A stretch of DNA of 64,000 nt. It comes from Arcanobacterium pluranimalium (lineage in GTDB: Bacteria; Actinomycetota; Actinomycetes; Actinomycetales; Actinomycetaceae). The notes below the pieces were generated by a model. It saw nothing but the letters and a program-made list of their open reading frames with translations, had not been told where the DNA came from and ran no database searches. The translations under genes and the position numbers were made by a program. Shown piece after piece: positions 25,516-34,869 of the stretch. Where the stretch lies: assembly GCF_016907845.1 (NCBI RefSeq), contig NZ_JAFBCS010000001.1, positions 682,001 to 746,000 on the forward strand. Reading direction: 5' to 3'. The stretch's first letter is position 1. Each line of letters begins with the position of its first letter.

Positions 25516-26784
25516 TCAGAGCTTCACTGCGTATGCAAAACTTGCCGTCAATGGGATAATTGGCATCAACAAGCACTGGTAGGCGTGGTAAACGTCAGGC
25601 TTTCCTGGCCAGGTAATTCCCGATGGCATATTGTTTCGATCAAGCTCATGAGTCCAGCGGCCAGGAGCTTCGATAATCTTGGACAGAGCGAAATCGAGCA
25701 ATTCTTCGAACCGCTCGTTCATACGGCGAACCAGTTCGGAATCCCCGGTGCTCTCACCGTAGGTTGCAAAGGCGGCAGCTGCGGCAATGCCCTCACAGAC
25801 CGTCCAATGCATGCGCTCGTGAACAACCGGTTCGCCCGTATACGACGTCGTGTACACGATTCCCGGTTCGCCGTCCACGCTCCAGCCATCGGCGAACGCC
25901 TGATCGTACAAGGCCACCGCTACCTGCGGAACGTCGGCGAGCCAAGCGTCGTCGACGCCAATTTCGAGCAACTGATCTGCGCTAATGCTTTGTGCAGTAA
26001 CCCAAAATTGCAGCGCCAACCGCGACCATTCAATCCCATGACCCGGGGTTACGCCATATGGGCGGAATGGATCAGCCGGTTGATCAATATTGAAATCGGG
26101 CAGCAAATTCCACTGCGTATCGAAATGCTCCGGGATTCTCCAGCCAAGCCCTTGAGCTGCCCCTAAGACGAATTTCAGGATCGAGTATGCCTTACCGAGC
26201 CAAATCAGATCGCCGGTGGCTTCCCAAGCTGCAAGAGAACCCTCCACAGTGTGCATATTGGCGTTTACGCCGCGGTACGGCTCGTTCTCGGTGAAAGCGC
26301 GATCCCACGATTCGCACGCCAGCCCCACGCTTTCCCAGAAGTACTTTTCGTGAACGTCCTTAGCAGTTGCGAAGAGTTCCGCAGCGCCGTCGATCCTCGC
26401 CTGAATTCCAGACGACGCCGCCAGCAGTACGAATGCATGAGCGTAGGCTTCTTTTCGGTCGCCGCGTTCGCCGAGCGGCTCGCCTGACTCCAGCGAAATT
26501 GTGGAGAAGAAACCGTCGTATTGCGGATCGCGGAAATTGCTCAGCAGGCAGCGAATGCCGTGCTCAGCATACTCACGAGCCGATTCGTCGCCGCGCAGAT
26601 AAGCCAGGCAAAATACGTGCGTCATGCGGCAGTTGATCCATAGCTGGGCGCCAGCAGCCGTGTCGATATCTCCCTCGGCATCGAGCGTTCCAAAACCGAC
26701 CTCCACTCGCGATTTACGAGCGAAATCGACTAGGGCAGAAGTCTCGGCGATGAGCCATTGACGCGTTTCATTTGTTACGTACAT
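25516..26784 (-). CDS. AGE-family sugar isomerase/epimerase (YihS-like)
   Basis: A 422-aa alpha/alpha barrel enzyme of the N-acylglucosamine 2-epimerase superfamily. The active-site arginine/histidine set can be followed: NCRMTHVF early, NANMHTVEGSLA in the middle, PGHGIEWSRLALQFW, and GKPDVYHAYQ near the end. These blocks resemble the mannose/sulfoquinovose isomerase YihS more than N-acetylglucosamine epimerases. It would interconvert an aldose and a ketose such as mannose and fructose, or the sulfoquinovose pair. A Gfo/Idh/MocA dehydrogenase is encoded 160 bp upstream on the same strand, which points to a small sugar pathway. Confidence 0.82.
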   Translation of the reverse strand: MYVTNETRQWLIAETSALVDFARKSRVEVGFGTLDAEGDIDTAAGAQLWINCRMTHVFCLAYLRGDESAREYAEHGIRCLLSNFRDPQYDGFFSTISLESGEPLGERGDRKEAYAHAFVLLAASSGIQARIDGAAELFATAKDVHEKYFWESVGLACESWDRAFTENEPYRGVNANMHTVEGSLAAWEATGDLIWLGKAYSILKFVLGAAQGLGWRIPEHFDTQWNLLPDFNIDQPADPFRPYGVTPGHGIEWSRLALQFWVTAQSISADQLLEIGVDDAWLADVPQVAVALYDQAFADGWSVDGEPGIVYTTSYTGEPVVHERMHWTVCEGIAAAAAFATYGESTGDSELVRRMNERFEELLDFALSKIIEAPGRWTHELDRNNMPSGITWPGKPDVYHAYQCLLMPIIPLTASFAYAVKL

Positions 26785-26943
26785 TGCTGTTTCTCAATTC
26801 TGTTGTGTTGTGATTTATGTACTTGAAGTGTGGTTTTATGGGCGACGCCGCTGCGCTGATTTCCTTGAGAACGACGCCGTTGCGTTAGGTTCGGTTGAAC
26901 GCGCCACTGTGCTGTGCTCACGCGATTTCAATCTTGCGCACGC

Positions 26944-27861
26944 TCAATATTGGGCAACTATTTCCGTAACACCCGAATCGTGTGAGTCGCGGGCAGCTTC
27001 GAGAATCGCTTGCAAATGGAGAGCTTCACGAGCATCCACAGTAACTGGTGTGCCGTCATTGACTGCGCCGATAAATTCGGATCGAATATTTTCCCAGCAT
27101 TCGGCGTGGTTTTGGCCATTTACATCGAAATGAGCGATGCCTGAATCAGCAAACACCGTCTCTTGGAAATGATCCGAATCCACATCAACCGAACCAGAGA
27201 GAGCGATTTGACTGCATACGCCAGATTCGTGCTCTGCAGTAATGGTTATAAATCGTCCAGACTGGGCGCGAACTTTCGTGACTTTCCCAAGGGCTGCCGC
27301 TGCAAGATTCATGGCATGCGGCCCTAGATCCATCAAAATACCGTGGAAGTCATGCCGCCACGTGCCAGAGGGTGGCAAAATGCCTCCTTCGAGCAAACCG
27401 CCGTGCACGTAGTGCCCTTGCATGCCCAAAATATTGCCATTGACGGCGAGAGCTGCGACGTCGTCTAAGAAATCGACTGTTTCGTGATTGTAACGGCGAG
27501 TAAAACACACGATATGTGGGGTGTTGTGCGCTTCGATGGCTTCCACCAATTGCAGCGCGGTCTCGAGATCGCCTGCGATTGGTTTTTCCAAAATCAAGGC
27601 TTTGCCGGCGCGTGCAGCTTCCACTGCCATAAGTGCCTGCACATGCGGTGGAACCGCAAAATCTACTGCATCACAGCAGCTCAAGAGCTCGGCAAAGCTC
27701 TCAAATGCTCTGATTCCAAATTCGGCCGCAAAATCCGCAGCTTTGCGTGAATCGCGTGCCCACACGCCCACAAGTTCGGTGCCCTCGCCGCTCATATGCA
27801 AAGGTGCATGCACGTCATGTGCCCACCAACCTGCACCAACAAGCCCAACTTTAATCGTCAT
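26944..27861 (-). CDS. Gfo/Idh/MocA-family oxidoreductase
   Basis: NAD(P)-dependent sugar or inositol dehydrogenase-like protein of 305 aa. The Rossmann loop is VGLVGAGWWAHDVHAP, the EKP motif is LILEKPIAGD, and the C-terminal lobe includes MDLGPHAMNLAAAALG, with a His in the family catalytic position. The ATG at 27861 has an excellent GGAGG site, so the longer frame to 27885 is rejected. It is transcribed towards the AGE isomerase gene. Substrate unknown. Confidence 0.88.
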   Translation of the reverse strand: MTIKVGLVGAGWWAHDVHAPLHMSGEGTELVGVWARDSRKAADFAAEFGIRAFESFAELLSCCDAVDFAVPPHVQALMAVEAARAGKALILEKPIAGDLETALQLVEAIEAHNTPHIVCFTRRYNHETVDFLDDVAALAVNGNILGMQGHYVHGGLLEGGILPPSGTWRHDFHGILMDLGPHAMNLAAAALGKVTKVRAQSGRFITITAEHESGVCSQIALSGSVDVDSDHFQETVFADSGIAHFDVNGQNHAECWENIRSEFIGAVNDGTPVTVDAREALHLQAILEAARDSHDSGVTEIVAQY

Positions 27862-27959
27862 CGATTTCCTCCAGTCAAAGAACAACTAAATTCTACCTGA
27901 GCGCAGAGCATATGGTGTGCTGTGGGCAAACTTAACTACACACTTAACTACACGAAAAT

Positions 27960-29006
27960 TTACCCGCCCACAGGCTTGCCGCGATAGCGCGAAACGGCTC
28001 GAACGCCGTCGACAGAAAGGAAAATCAACGCAAGCCACACGATACCGGTGCCGATCCAACGCTCGGCGGGCATCGTTTCGTGAAAAACAAAAACGGCAAT
28101 GAGTAGCTGCCCGATTGGACTCAAGTATTGAAGCAGGCCAAGGATGCCGAGCGAGAGTCCACGCGAGGCCTGCGCAAACAAGAGCAGCGGAATCACAGTG
28201 AGAATTCCCGCGCCTATCAAAAGCAACAGATGCCCAAGCCACGGCTCATTGTGGCGCGCCAAAGTGTGAAAAGAGGTATCCGATCGGAAAACGAGCACAC
28301 CGTAATAGATGAGCAGTAACGGCACCACCGTTGACGTCTCAATTGCCATGCCAACCAGTGGTTTTACCTGATTAGCTACCCGTTTCTTCACGAGCGAGTA
28401 GGCGCCGAAACTACCTGCCATCGCCAGTGCAAGCCAGGGGAACGTCTGCATTGAAATGAGCATATACATCACCGCAAGAGCGCCGAGCGCAACGGCAATT
28501 TTCTGCATGCGGCTCAAAGTCTCTTTCAGTACGACGACGCCAAGTGCCACTGTGAGCAGCGGATTAATAAAGTATCCGAGAGCTGCGTCTACGGTGCGTC
28601 CAGTTTGAACTGCGAAAATATAGCTGGTCCAGTTCACTACGATAAGCACGCCCGATACGCACAAACGGCCAAAAACTGCGCGATCTGCAATGGCGGCTCG
28701 CAAATTGCGCCACTGGCCAGCAATAATGATGGCAACGAGGCAAGTGCACATTCCCCATACTGCGCGATGCACGATCACTTCGAGCGAATTGGCCGGTTCT
28801 AATAAACTGAAATAGAGCGGGAAGAGCCCCCACAGGAAATATGCTCCGATACCGCTCGCCCACGCCTGAGCTGTGCCAGTTTCGTGGGCGTGCCCTGCGC
28901 TGCTACCTGCTGAGTTATCTGTTGAACTACCCGCTGCGTCACTTACAGAGCGCGCTAACGAGTTTGCTGCTAAGTTCCCTACCGACTTTTCCCTAAAATT
29001 CGCCAC
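27960..29006 (-). CDS. rarD: RarD-like EamA-family permease
   Basis: A 348-aa membrane protein with ten hydrophobic segments in two EamA repeats. RarD landmarks are YFLWGLFPLYFSLLEPANSLEVIVHR, VNWTSYIFAVQTGRTVDAALGYFINPLLTV-type sequence and GLLQYLSPIGQLLIAVFVFHE. The E. coli homologue is linked to chloramphenicol sensitivity but its substrate is not known. The start is a GTG at 29006 and the first 50 residues are a hydrophilic Ser/Gly/Ala-rich stretch absent from most homologues; a later start is possible, although TACGAT sits 8 bases before this GTG like a -10 box of a leaderless message. Confidence 0.88.
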   Translation of the reverse strand: MANFREKSVGNLAANSLARSVSDAAGSSTDNSAGSSAGHAHETGTAQAWASGIGAYFLWGLFPLYFSLLEPANSLEVIVHRAVWGMCTCLVAIIIAGQWRNLRAAIADRAVFGRLCVSGVLIVVNWTSYIFAVQTGRTVDAALGYFINPLLTVALGVVVLKETLSRMQKIAVALGALAVMYMLISMQTFPWLALAMAGSFGAYSLVKKRVANQVKPLVGMAIETSTVVPLLLIYYGVLVFRSDTSFHTLARHNEPWLGHLLLLIGAGILTVIPLLLFAQASRGLSLGILGLLQYLSPIGQLLIAVFVFHETMPAERWIGTGIVWLALIFLSVDGVRAVSRYRGKPVGG

Positions 29007-29051
29007 AATTCAATCGTATCGACGCACTGCAATTGAGCGGCAATCCGCATG

Positions 29052-29948
29052 TTAAATGTGGTGAGATAGCCAGTTTTCTAAGTCAGAAAAGACTTCCGCG
29101 CGGTTGATTTCGTTGAAGATCTCATGCCTTGCCCCAGGGTAAATATAGGCTTCGACGTCGCGCTGGCCGTGCCTTTTATAAATGCGCGTCAAACGGCGTA
29201 CCGCCTGCTCGCCACCGAAAGGATCCACCTCACCGGAGGCAAGATACAAAGGAACTTGCGCGGGTAGCTCGAAGGCGGCGTCGGTATTCACCGCCTTGAG
29301 TGCTCCCAAAATCTGCGTGAAAAACACATTCGGAGGCGTGTAACCACACAGTGGATCGGCCACGTAAGCATCGACTTCTTTCGAATCGCGCGAGAGCCAT
29401 TCAAAGGGTGTACGATGCCCAAACCCGCGATTATAAGGGCCAAATGATAGCACGCTCAGCAGCTTGGCCTCGCGCATGGGAAGGATTTTGCCCAATGCCA
29501 ACGCCAGTCCGTAGCCGGCGTCGCCAATGCCTTTTGGCCATAAACCGGTGCCGATGATAGCTGCTCCTGCCAGTCCAGAAGCGTATTTGTGCAGGTAAGA
29601 GCGTAGCAAGAGCGATCCCATCGAATGCCCAACGAAGAAATAAGGCAGTTCAGGGTAGATTGTTTGGGCGTATTGACGCACGCTGTGAAGATCGTCGACG
29701 ACCGTATCCCAGGTAGCGCCGTCGCCAAAATACCCGAGGGGATCCTGTTCGGATCGTGAATATCCGTGCCCGCGGTGATCCGCACCTAGCACTGCGATGC
29801 CGTGGGAGTTGAGGAATTTTGCCAAGGTATCGTATCGCTGCAGGTATTCGGCCATGCCGTGCGAAATCTGCACAACGGCGCGCGCTTGATCTACCGGCCA
29901 ATGGTAAAAAGCGAGAGTTGTGGCGTTAATGATGAGCGGTTGATGCAT
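29052..29948 (-). CDS. Alpha/beta hydrolase (monoacylglycerol lipase-like)
   Basis: A 298-aa serine hydrolase. The nucleophile elbow is VGHSMGSLLLRS, the oxyanion region ISHGMAEYLQRYD, GADHRGHGYS is the classical lysophospholipase/MGL block, the acid is in LYLASGEVDPFGGEQA and the His in GARHEIFNE. There is no signal peptide, so it acts in the cytoplasm. Likely substrates are monoacylglycerols or lysophospholipids. It lies 10 bp downstream of the L,D-transpeptidase gene and is probably co-transcribed with it. Confidence 0.9.
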   Translation of the reverse strand: MHQPLIINATTLAFYHWPVDQARAVVQISHGMAEYLQRYDTLAKFLNSHGIAVLGADHRGHGYSRSEQDPLGYFGDGATWDTVVDDLHSVRQYAQTIYPELPYFFVGHSMGSLLLRSYLHKYASGLAGAAIIGTGLWPKGIGDAGYGLALALGKILPMREAKLLSVLSFGPYNRGFGHRTPFEWLSRDSKEVDAYVADPLCGYTPPNVFFTQILGALKAVNTDAAFELPAQVPLYLASGEVDPFGGEQAVRRLTRIYKRHGQRDVEAYIYPGARHEIFNEINRAEVFSDLENWLSHHI

Positions 29949-29958
29949 GCTGGCTCCT

Positions 29959-31368
29959 CTAGCGGTGCGTTACTACCGTGGTGCCGAGCGGCGCCCACTC
30001 ATAGAGCCATTTTGCGTGGCTAGTCGGCGTGTTCACGCAGCCGTGGGAATCGGCGTAACCGAAGCGTGAACGCCAATACGCTGCGTGAATTGCGTATGGC
30101 CCTTTGAAGAACATCACCCATTCTACGTCTGGGGTTTCATACGGCGTGCCGTCAGCGTTTTCGCCTTTCATGGTTTTGCTTGGGTATTTGCGGTCGATAG
30201 CGAATGTGCCAACCACGGTAGGAGTCTCGGTGGCTCCATTGACGATTGGGATTGGTCCGCGCACGGCCACGGTGCCCTCATAGGCGGTCATGGTGTGATT
30301 GGACAGGTTCACATCAATCCATTTTTCATTGCCATTTGGAGTGTAGGCGAGTGGATTACCTGTGGCGTCAATGATTTTGTCTTCCCATTTCAACTCGGCA
30401 GCTGCAACCTGGAAAGTTTCATTCGTGGAGGCATTCTTGCCCATATTGGCAGCAATGGTGCTGGTAATAGCGTCAATATTGGAGACGTTCGTCGCTGCAA
30501 CTGCTTGCCGGCGCACGATAGTCACTTCGCCGCGCGTGTTGAGGTAGCGCAGACCAGTGACGCCCTCTTTGAGCAGGGGAGCTGCGGTTTGCGTTACCCA
30601 TGCCTTAACCGCATCCGGGTTGATCTTGGCCTGACCAGAAGTGACGTCTACCCAGGTAACTTTGGCTTCGATTGGTGCGGAAATAGTTTCTTTGCCGGTA
30701 TTGATCGTAACGTCGGCTTTCGTCAATGCGGTTGCGGCATCAACGAGCGGTTTCAACGATTCTTCAGAGACCGACGGCGAAACGTCAGTAAGTTTCAAAG
30801 GGAGCTGGAGGCCTTTTTGGGTGCGAATCATCTCCAATGCGCCTTTTTTGAGATCCGCAGGGTTGACTCCCGTACCTTTGGTGCCTGGTTTTATTTCGAA
30901 GCGGTTACCAGCGGCGACGACGCTTGGCTCAACTGGTGTTTTCGCGCTCGACTTTCCCTCAGTGAGGGAGTGAGCGAAGGTAGCCAACGTGGATTCGTTG
31001 GTCGAAACTTTTGGTTCGATTGTGCGAGTCGTGAAAGGCGCAGTGAAGTAGCTCGTCCACGACGAATTTGCTGATAAAGCAGCAGCGGCAGTTTCTTGCG
31101 CCGCGATAGTTACCCCAAGGTCGTGCAGATTTGCTTTGCGAGGGTTGATGTCATTGCCAGTCAGGCTCAGCGATTCTTTCTTTGCCACGTCCTCAAGCTG
31201 CGCGGCGATCTGTTCCGTCGTCATGCCTGTAACGGACACTTCGCCCACTTTGGTGCCAGGCAAAGCCTTATGCCCAATAGCGAAATATGCGATATAAGTG
31301 CCGATGGCGAGTGCTAATGCAGCAAAAACACCAACTACACTCCAAGTGATTAAACGCTTCTTTGACAT
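29959..31368 (-). CDS. L,D-transpeptidase (YkuD) with PG_binding_4 region
   Basis: Membrane-anchored cell-wall enzyme of 469 aa. It has one N-terminal transmembrane segment (about 8-30), a beta-rich PG_binding_4-like region (about 35-300) and a C-terminal YkuD domain. The catalytic block is SHGCVNTPTSHAKW with Cys near position 444, preceded by IHAAYWRSRFGYADSHG. It cross-links peptidoglycan stem peptides outside the membrane or anchors material to them. Upstream, 31369-31530 has no gene and should hold its promoter. Confidence 0.92.
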   Translation of the reverse strand: MSKKRLITWSVVGVFAALALAIGTYIAYFAIGHKALPGTKVGEVSVTGMTTEQIAAQLEDVAKKESLSLTGNDINPRKANLHDLGVTIAAQETAAAALSANSSWTSYFTAPFTTRTIEPKVSTNESTLATFAHSLTEGKSSAKTPVEPSVVAAGNRFEIKPGTKGTGVNPADLKKGALEMIRTQKGLQLPLKLTDVSPSVSEESLKPLVDAATALTKADVTINTGKETISAPIEAKVTWVDVTSGQAKINPDAVKAWVTQTAAPLLKEGVTGLRYLNTRGEVTIVRRQAVAATNVSNIDAITSTIAANMGKNASTNETFQVAAAELKWEDKIIDATGNPLAYTPNGNEKWIDVNLSNHTMTAYEGTVAVRGPIPIVNGATETPTVVGTFAIDRKYPSKTMKGENADGTPYETPDVEWVMFFKGPYAIHAAYWRSRFGYADSHGCVNTPTSHAKWLYEWAPLGTTVVTHR

Positions 31369-31530
31369 CTACAACGGATCCTATGTCTGACCGAATAACA
31401 ATAAATAACTATCGAGTTGAATCTTAGACCCAAATACGGAAATTAGCGTATTAAAAATTCACATTTTCTGTAATGGGGTGCACTGCACAATTATCGCACA
31501 AAACTTAAGGTTTCCGGCGGCGTCGGAGTG

Positions 31531-31572
31531 TCAGAAACCAAGTGTGAGGAACCAAGTCTCAGGAACCAAAGA
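31531..31572. repeat. 14-bp tandem repeat overlapping the helicase stop codon
   Basis: Three 14-bp units, 31531-31544, 31545-31558 and 31559-31572, each of the form t(c/g)a(g)gaaccaag. The third unit contains the last codons and stop of the SNF2 gene (minus strand). The period is not a multiple of three. Confidence 0.75.
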
Positions 31573-34228
31573 GACGCTCTTGTTCGCGTTCGACGATTGA
31601 ATGGGCAAGTTGCGCCTCGCTTGCTGGAAGAGCGGTAGCGTCAAGAGCATCGGATTCAGTTGCTTCACTCGAAGTCTGTGCCAGCAAAGACACTTTCGCA
31701 AAGCTCTCAAAAAGCTCTGATTTGCGGTGGAGCACAGCGAAAAGGCGTTCATCTACACCCTCTTCAGTGATCAACCTGTGCACCTGCACCGATTCGAGCT
31801 GTCCCATGCGGTGTGCACGAGCAATAGCCTGCCATTCGGTCGTCGGTTTGAGCTGCGGTTCGCAGATAATCACTACCGAAGCGCTTTGAATATTGAGCCC
31901 AACGCCACCTGCCACGATCTGCGCCAACAGAACCGCACCGGCGTCGGCATTCGAAAAATCGTCAACGATCTCTTGGCGCTTCACCGACGACACCGAGCCA
32001 GTAAGTGGCCCAAAAGCCTGCGGGAACTCCTCGCGCAACCGATTCATCGCAGTTAAGAAATACGAGTAGATGATTACGCGATGTCCGTTTTCTTTGGCTT
32101 CGTCCACAATTTGCCGTAAGCGTTCGATCTTTGTGGAGTCAGAGCTGAGCATCGCCGCCTGGCGCATCGCCATGAAATTGCCGTCACGAACTGCGTTTTC
32201 GTAGATTTCACGATCGCCTTTACTCATCGGCAACCAATCTTCGATCTCGACCAGCTCAGGCAACTCGTTGAGCACATCTTCTTGATTTCTGCGCAAATAT
32301 GCAGGCGCAACTTGTTTGCGGAAGCGTTTAGGCAAAACAGAAGAATGGATCGCGAGGTCAGGGCGGATATAGCGAATGAGGTGCCGGAATTCGTCGATCC
32401 GGTTTTCCATCGGCGTACCCGTCAAAAGGACGGCGTAGCGAGCCTGGGCAATCAGCCGAGCCGTGCGCAGTGAACGCTTTGCATCCGGATTCTTGATGTA
32501 ATGCGCTTCGTCAACGACCGTGCAGACCACATCGGATTTAGCATCACGCAAGAAGCCCTCGAACCAAGCGAGTGTTTCGAATGTGGTAACGGCGATTCCT
32601 CCGTTTTTCTGCCACAGCAGCGCTTCGCTATGCTTATTCGCGCCGTGAATTCGGTATCCGGAAAGTTCTGTTTTGGCGGCTATTTCGCGTAACCAGTTCG
32701 TCACGACGGCGGCCGGGCAGACGACGATCGAGTACCGTTTTCCCTGTGCATACAGATGCGCAAGCACAGCCAGTGCTTCCAATGTTTTGCCCAACCCCAT
32801 TTCGTCTCCCAGGACTACTTTCCCTTGGGAGAGCACGAAACGTGCTCCAAATTTTTGGTATCCACGCAGGTTAGCGGTAAGAAGATCGGTGTCGATCTGG
32901 GTTTCTTGCACTTTAGTGGCGATTTCTTCGGGCAATTCGCCACGAATTTTCTTGGAATCAGAGGTGAGGATTCCAATTTCAGCCATGAGGGCATAGGTTT
33001 GGGCAGGTTGGCGGGCGAAACGTGACCACACGTCGTCGTCTGAAAATGCTGGCAAATCGCCTAAACCGTTGTATTGGGCGGCAAGTTCGCGACACTCGCG
33101 CACGAGCGCCACGAAATCAGTTGCCGGGCGGCCACGACCCACCACAATGAGTCGAGCGGCGTTTCCAGACACATGGTAGGCGCGCGCCTTGATTGCAGCG
33201 GCAAAGCTCAACGCCTGTTTGTGGCCGATTGATTCGTGGGCAGCTTGCCAGGTGTAAATCGCGCGTAGCAACTGCGTTTGTTCGCTGGTGCGGTTTGCGA
33301 CGTCGATACGCACGGGAGTTTCTTCTAAAATCGCGGTATTCAAGGCGCGCGTTGCGCTAACGATGTTCGACGCCGTAGCCTCACCAATTCCTGAAACCTC
33401 GCCAACTTTCCAGCGCAAGTCCATGAGCTGCCCGACTGTGAGCAGGGAGTTTTCTTTGAGCACCGAGAGTTTGAGGCGTTCGCGGCTAACGTCTTTGAGA
33501 TAGTCGATATCGAGGCTGCGCACTCGCTCGGAAGCGGCCTTTTCGCGCAGCTCATGGGAGATTTTTAGGCTCGCTGTACGCAGCTGATTGAGATCGCGAG
33601 CTAGGACGTCGAGCTTGTTAACTATTGCGGATAGATCGGCAAATTCGGCCTGGTCAAGGTTGATTACGTCAAGATCGGCTGCCTTTTCCTCTTCGAGGGT
33701 GAGCAATTCGCGAAGCGCATACTTGGGGTCGAGAGCGTCGGCTAAAGAGGCGTCTGGAGTGGTTTTGCGCAGCTCTTGGGCGTGCTCGAGAGATTTATCA
33801 AAACCGATTTCGAGGCCTTTAGCATGAAGATCGATTAAAAACTGTGCCGCTTTTTCGGCTTGGGCACGCATGCGCGGATTGAGAATACCGGGTTTGCTAG
33901 CGTCCAGCGGTGCCGAATCGTGGTGAGCGCGCACGCCTGAATCTAGTACGAGTCGGCCAAATTGTTGATGCTCCATACTGGGAAACTCGGTGCTGGTGTA
34001 GCGGTCACGCACGCCAAGCAGGGGGTTTACCGAATCTGGGAGAGGCAGGAGAGTCCATCGTGGCTCGGCATACGGAATATTGATTGCGCTCCCCAAGAGT
34101 TTTCTGCCTGCTATTCGATGTTCGCGCAGGATTTGGGCAAGCAAATTGCGCTGCTGTTGCAGCGTACTAATCCAGGTTCCCACTGCGGATCGGCAGCGTT
34201 GGAATTGTGCAAAATCGAAACTAGCCAT
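31559..34228 (-). CDS. SNF2-family DEAD/DEAH helicase
   Basis: An 889-aa superfamily 2 ATPase. The N-terminal half has a helix-hairpin-helix-like element (GEVSGIGEATASNIV, near 275). The helicase core starts near 460 with the Q-rich entry LRGYQKFGARFVL, Walker A GDEMGLGKTLEA, DEAH box VVDEAHYIKNP, TGTPMENR, then the C-terminal lobe with IIYSYFLTAMNRLREEF, AGGVGLNIQSAS and the arginine-finger block ARAHRMGQLESV. It should act on DNA or chromatin-like complexes; bacterial members are linked to transcription recycling (RapA) or unknown roles. This one lacks RapA-specific N-terminal features that I can recognise. Stands alone. Confidence 0.9.
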   Translation of the reverse strand: MASFDFAQFQRCRSAVGTWISTLQQQRNLLAQILREHRIAGRKLLGSAINIPYAEPRWTLLPLPDSVNPLLGVRDRYTSTEFPSMEHQQFGRLVLDSGVRAHHDSAPLDASKPGILNPRMRAQAEKAAQFLIDLHAKGLEIGFDKSLEHAQELRKTTPDASLADALDPKYALRELLTLEEEKAADLDVINLDQAEFADLSAIVNKLDVLARDLNQLRTASLKISHELREKAASERVRSLDIDYLKDVSRERLKLSVLKENSLLTVGQLMDLRWKVGEVSGIGEATASNIVSATRALNTAILEETPVRIDVANRTSEQTQLLRAIYTWQAAHESIGHKQALSFAAAIKARAYHVSGNAARLIVVGRGRPATDFVALVRECRELAAQYNGLGDLPAFSDDDVWSRFARQPAQTYALMAEIGILTSDSKKIRGELPEEIATKVQETQIDTDLLTANLRGYQKFGARFVLSQGKVVLGDEMGLGKTLEALAVLAHLYAQGKRYSIVVCPAAVVTNWLREIAAKTELSGYRIHGANKHSEALLWQKNGGIAVTTFETLAWFEGFLRDAKSDVVCTVVDEAHYIKNPDAKRSLRTARLIAQARYAVLLTGTPMENRIDEFRHLIRYIRPDLAIHSSVLPKRFRKQVAPAYLRRNQEDVLNELPELVEIEDWLPMSKGDREIYENAVRDGNFMAMRQAAMLSSDSTKIERLRQIVDEAKENGHRVIIYSYFLTAMNRLREEFPQAFGPLTGSVSSVKRQEIVDDFSNADAGAVLLAQIVAGGVGLNIQSASVVIICEPQLKPTTEWQAIARAHRMGQLESVQVHRLITEEGVDERLFAVLHRKSELFESFAKVSLLAQTSSEATESDALDATALPASEAQLAHSIVEREQERLFGS

Positions 34229-34298
34229 CTTTACTAGTTTAATAGTAAATCGAGTGGGAGGTGGAACCGAGAACCTGTGGTAGCGGTCTTATTGCAGC

Positions 34299-34643
34299 TT
34301 AAGCCTTGATATAGCCGTATCCCTCTTGCTGCAAGCGTGCGATTTCCACAATCCCTGCTGGGACTACCTCTACGTAATCGGGGATCAACTCTGGTTTGAC
34401 CTGGCGCTCGTTCATTGCGATTTCGCAGATCACGAACCGGACGCCCTCGTCGTGTAGCTCTTTGATTTTGGCGAAGCGCATCGGATCTGAGTCGAGCTGA
34501 GAGAAGGATCGGATTGCTCCACCATTGGCCACTACCACTGCTTTTCCTCCTTGAGAGGATCGCACCAGATTGCGAACAGAGCGGATTGTGAATGGCCAAC
34601 GGTCATTTTCGTTGACGTGAAAGACTATTTTAAGATCGGACAT
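34299..34643 (-). CDS. DsrE/DsrF-like protein
   Basis: A 114-aa cytoplasmic protein with the DsrE/F-like fold (DUF1791-type): LKIVFHVNENDRWPF, VVVANGGAIRSF, and ELHDEGVRFVICEIAMNE in the position where sulfur-relay members have a Cys. The putative reactive Cys is in FVICEIAM. Function unknown; not clearly a sulfur carrier. The ATG at 34643 has AAGGAG seven bases before it; the longer frame to 34691 lacks a site. Divergent from the semialdehyde dehydrogenase gene. Confidence 0.82.
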   Translation of the reverse strand: MSDLKIVFHVNENDRWPFTIRSVRNLVRSSQGGKAVVVANGGAIRSFSQLDSDPMRFAKIKELHDEGVRFVICEIAMNERQVKPELIPDYVEVVPAGIVEIARLQQEGYGYIKA

Positions 34644-34787
34644 CGGAACACTCCTTAGTGGTAGCTGGGTTTTGCTTAGCTCAAACGTCATTGCTGAGCT
34701 GCTAGAACATGCATGTTCAAGCTAATGAAAACCTCGGCGCGAATGCGTCTACAACCAGAATACTCCCTTTTCGGGACTTTGGTCACT

Positions 34788-34841
34788 ATGTGGGAAAGAA
34801 TTTCACGCGATCAGAGGAATTTTTTCATTTCTTTCCCACAT
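34788..34841. promoter_or_regulatory. Inverted repeat in the divergent promoter region
   Basis: 13-bp arms atgtgggaaagaa at 34788-34800 and its perfect complement at 34829-34841, 28 bases apart, between the divergent DsrE-like and dehydrogenase genes and 28 bp before the latter. The place fits an operator or a two-site repressor better than a terminator, but neither is proven. Confidence 0.45.
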
Positions 34842-34869
34842 GATTGAAAAAGAGTGCAAAATAGGACTT

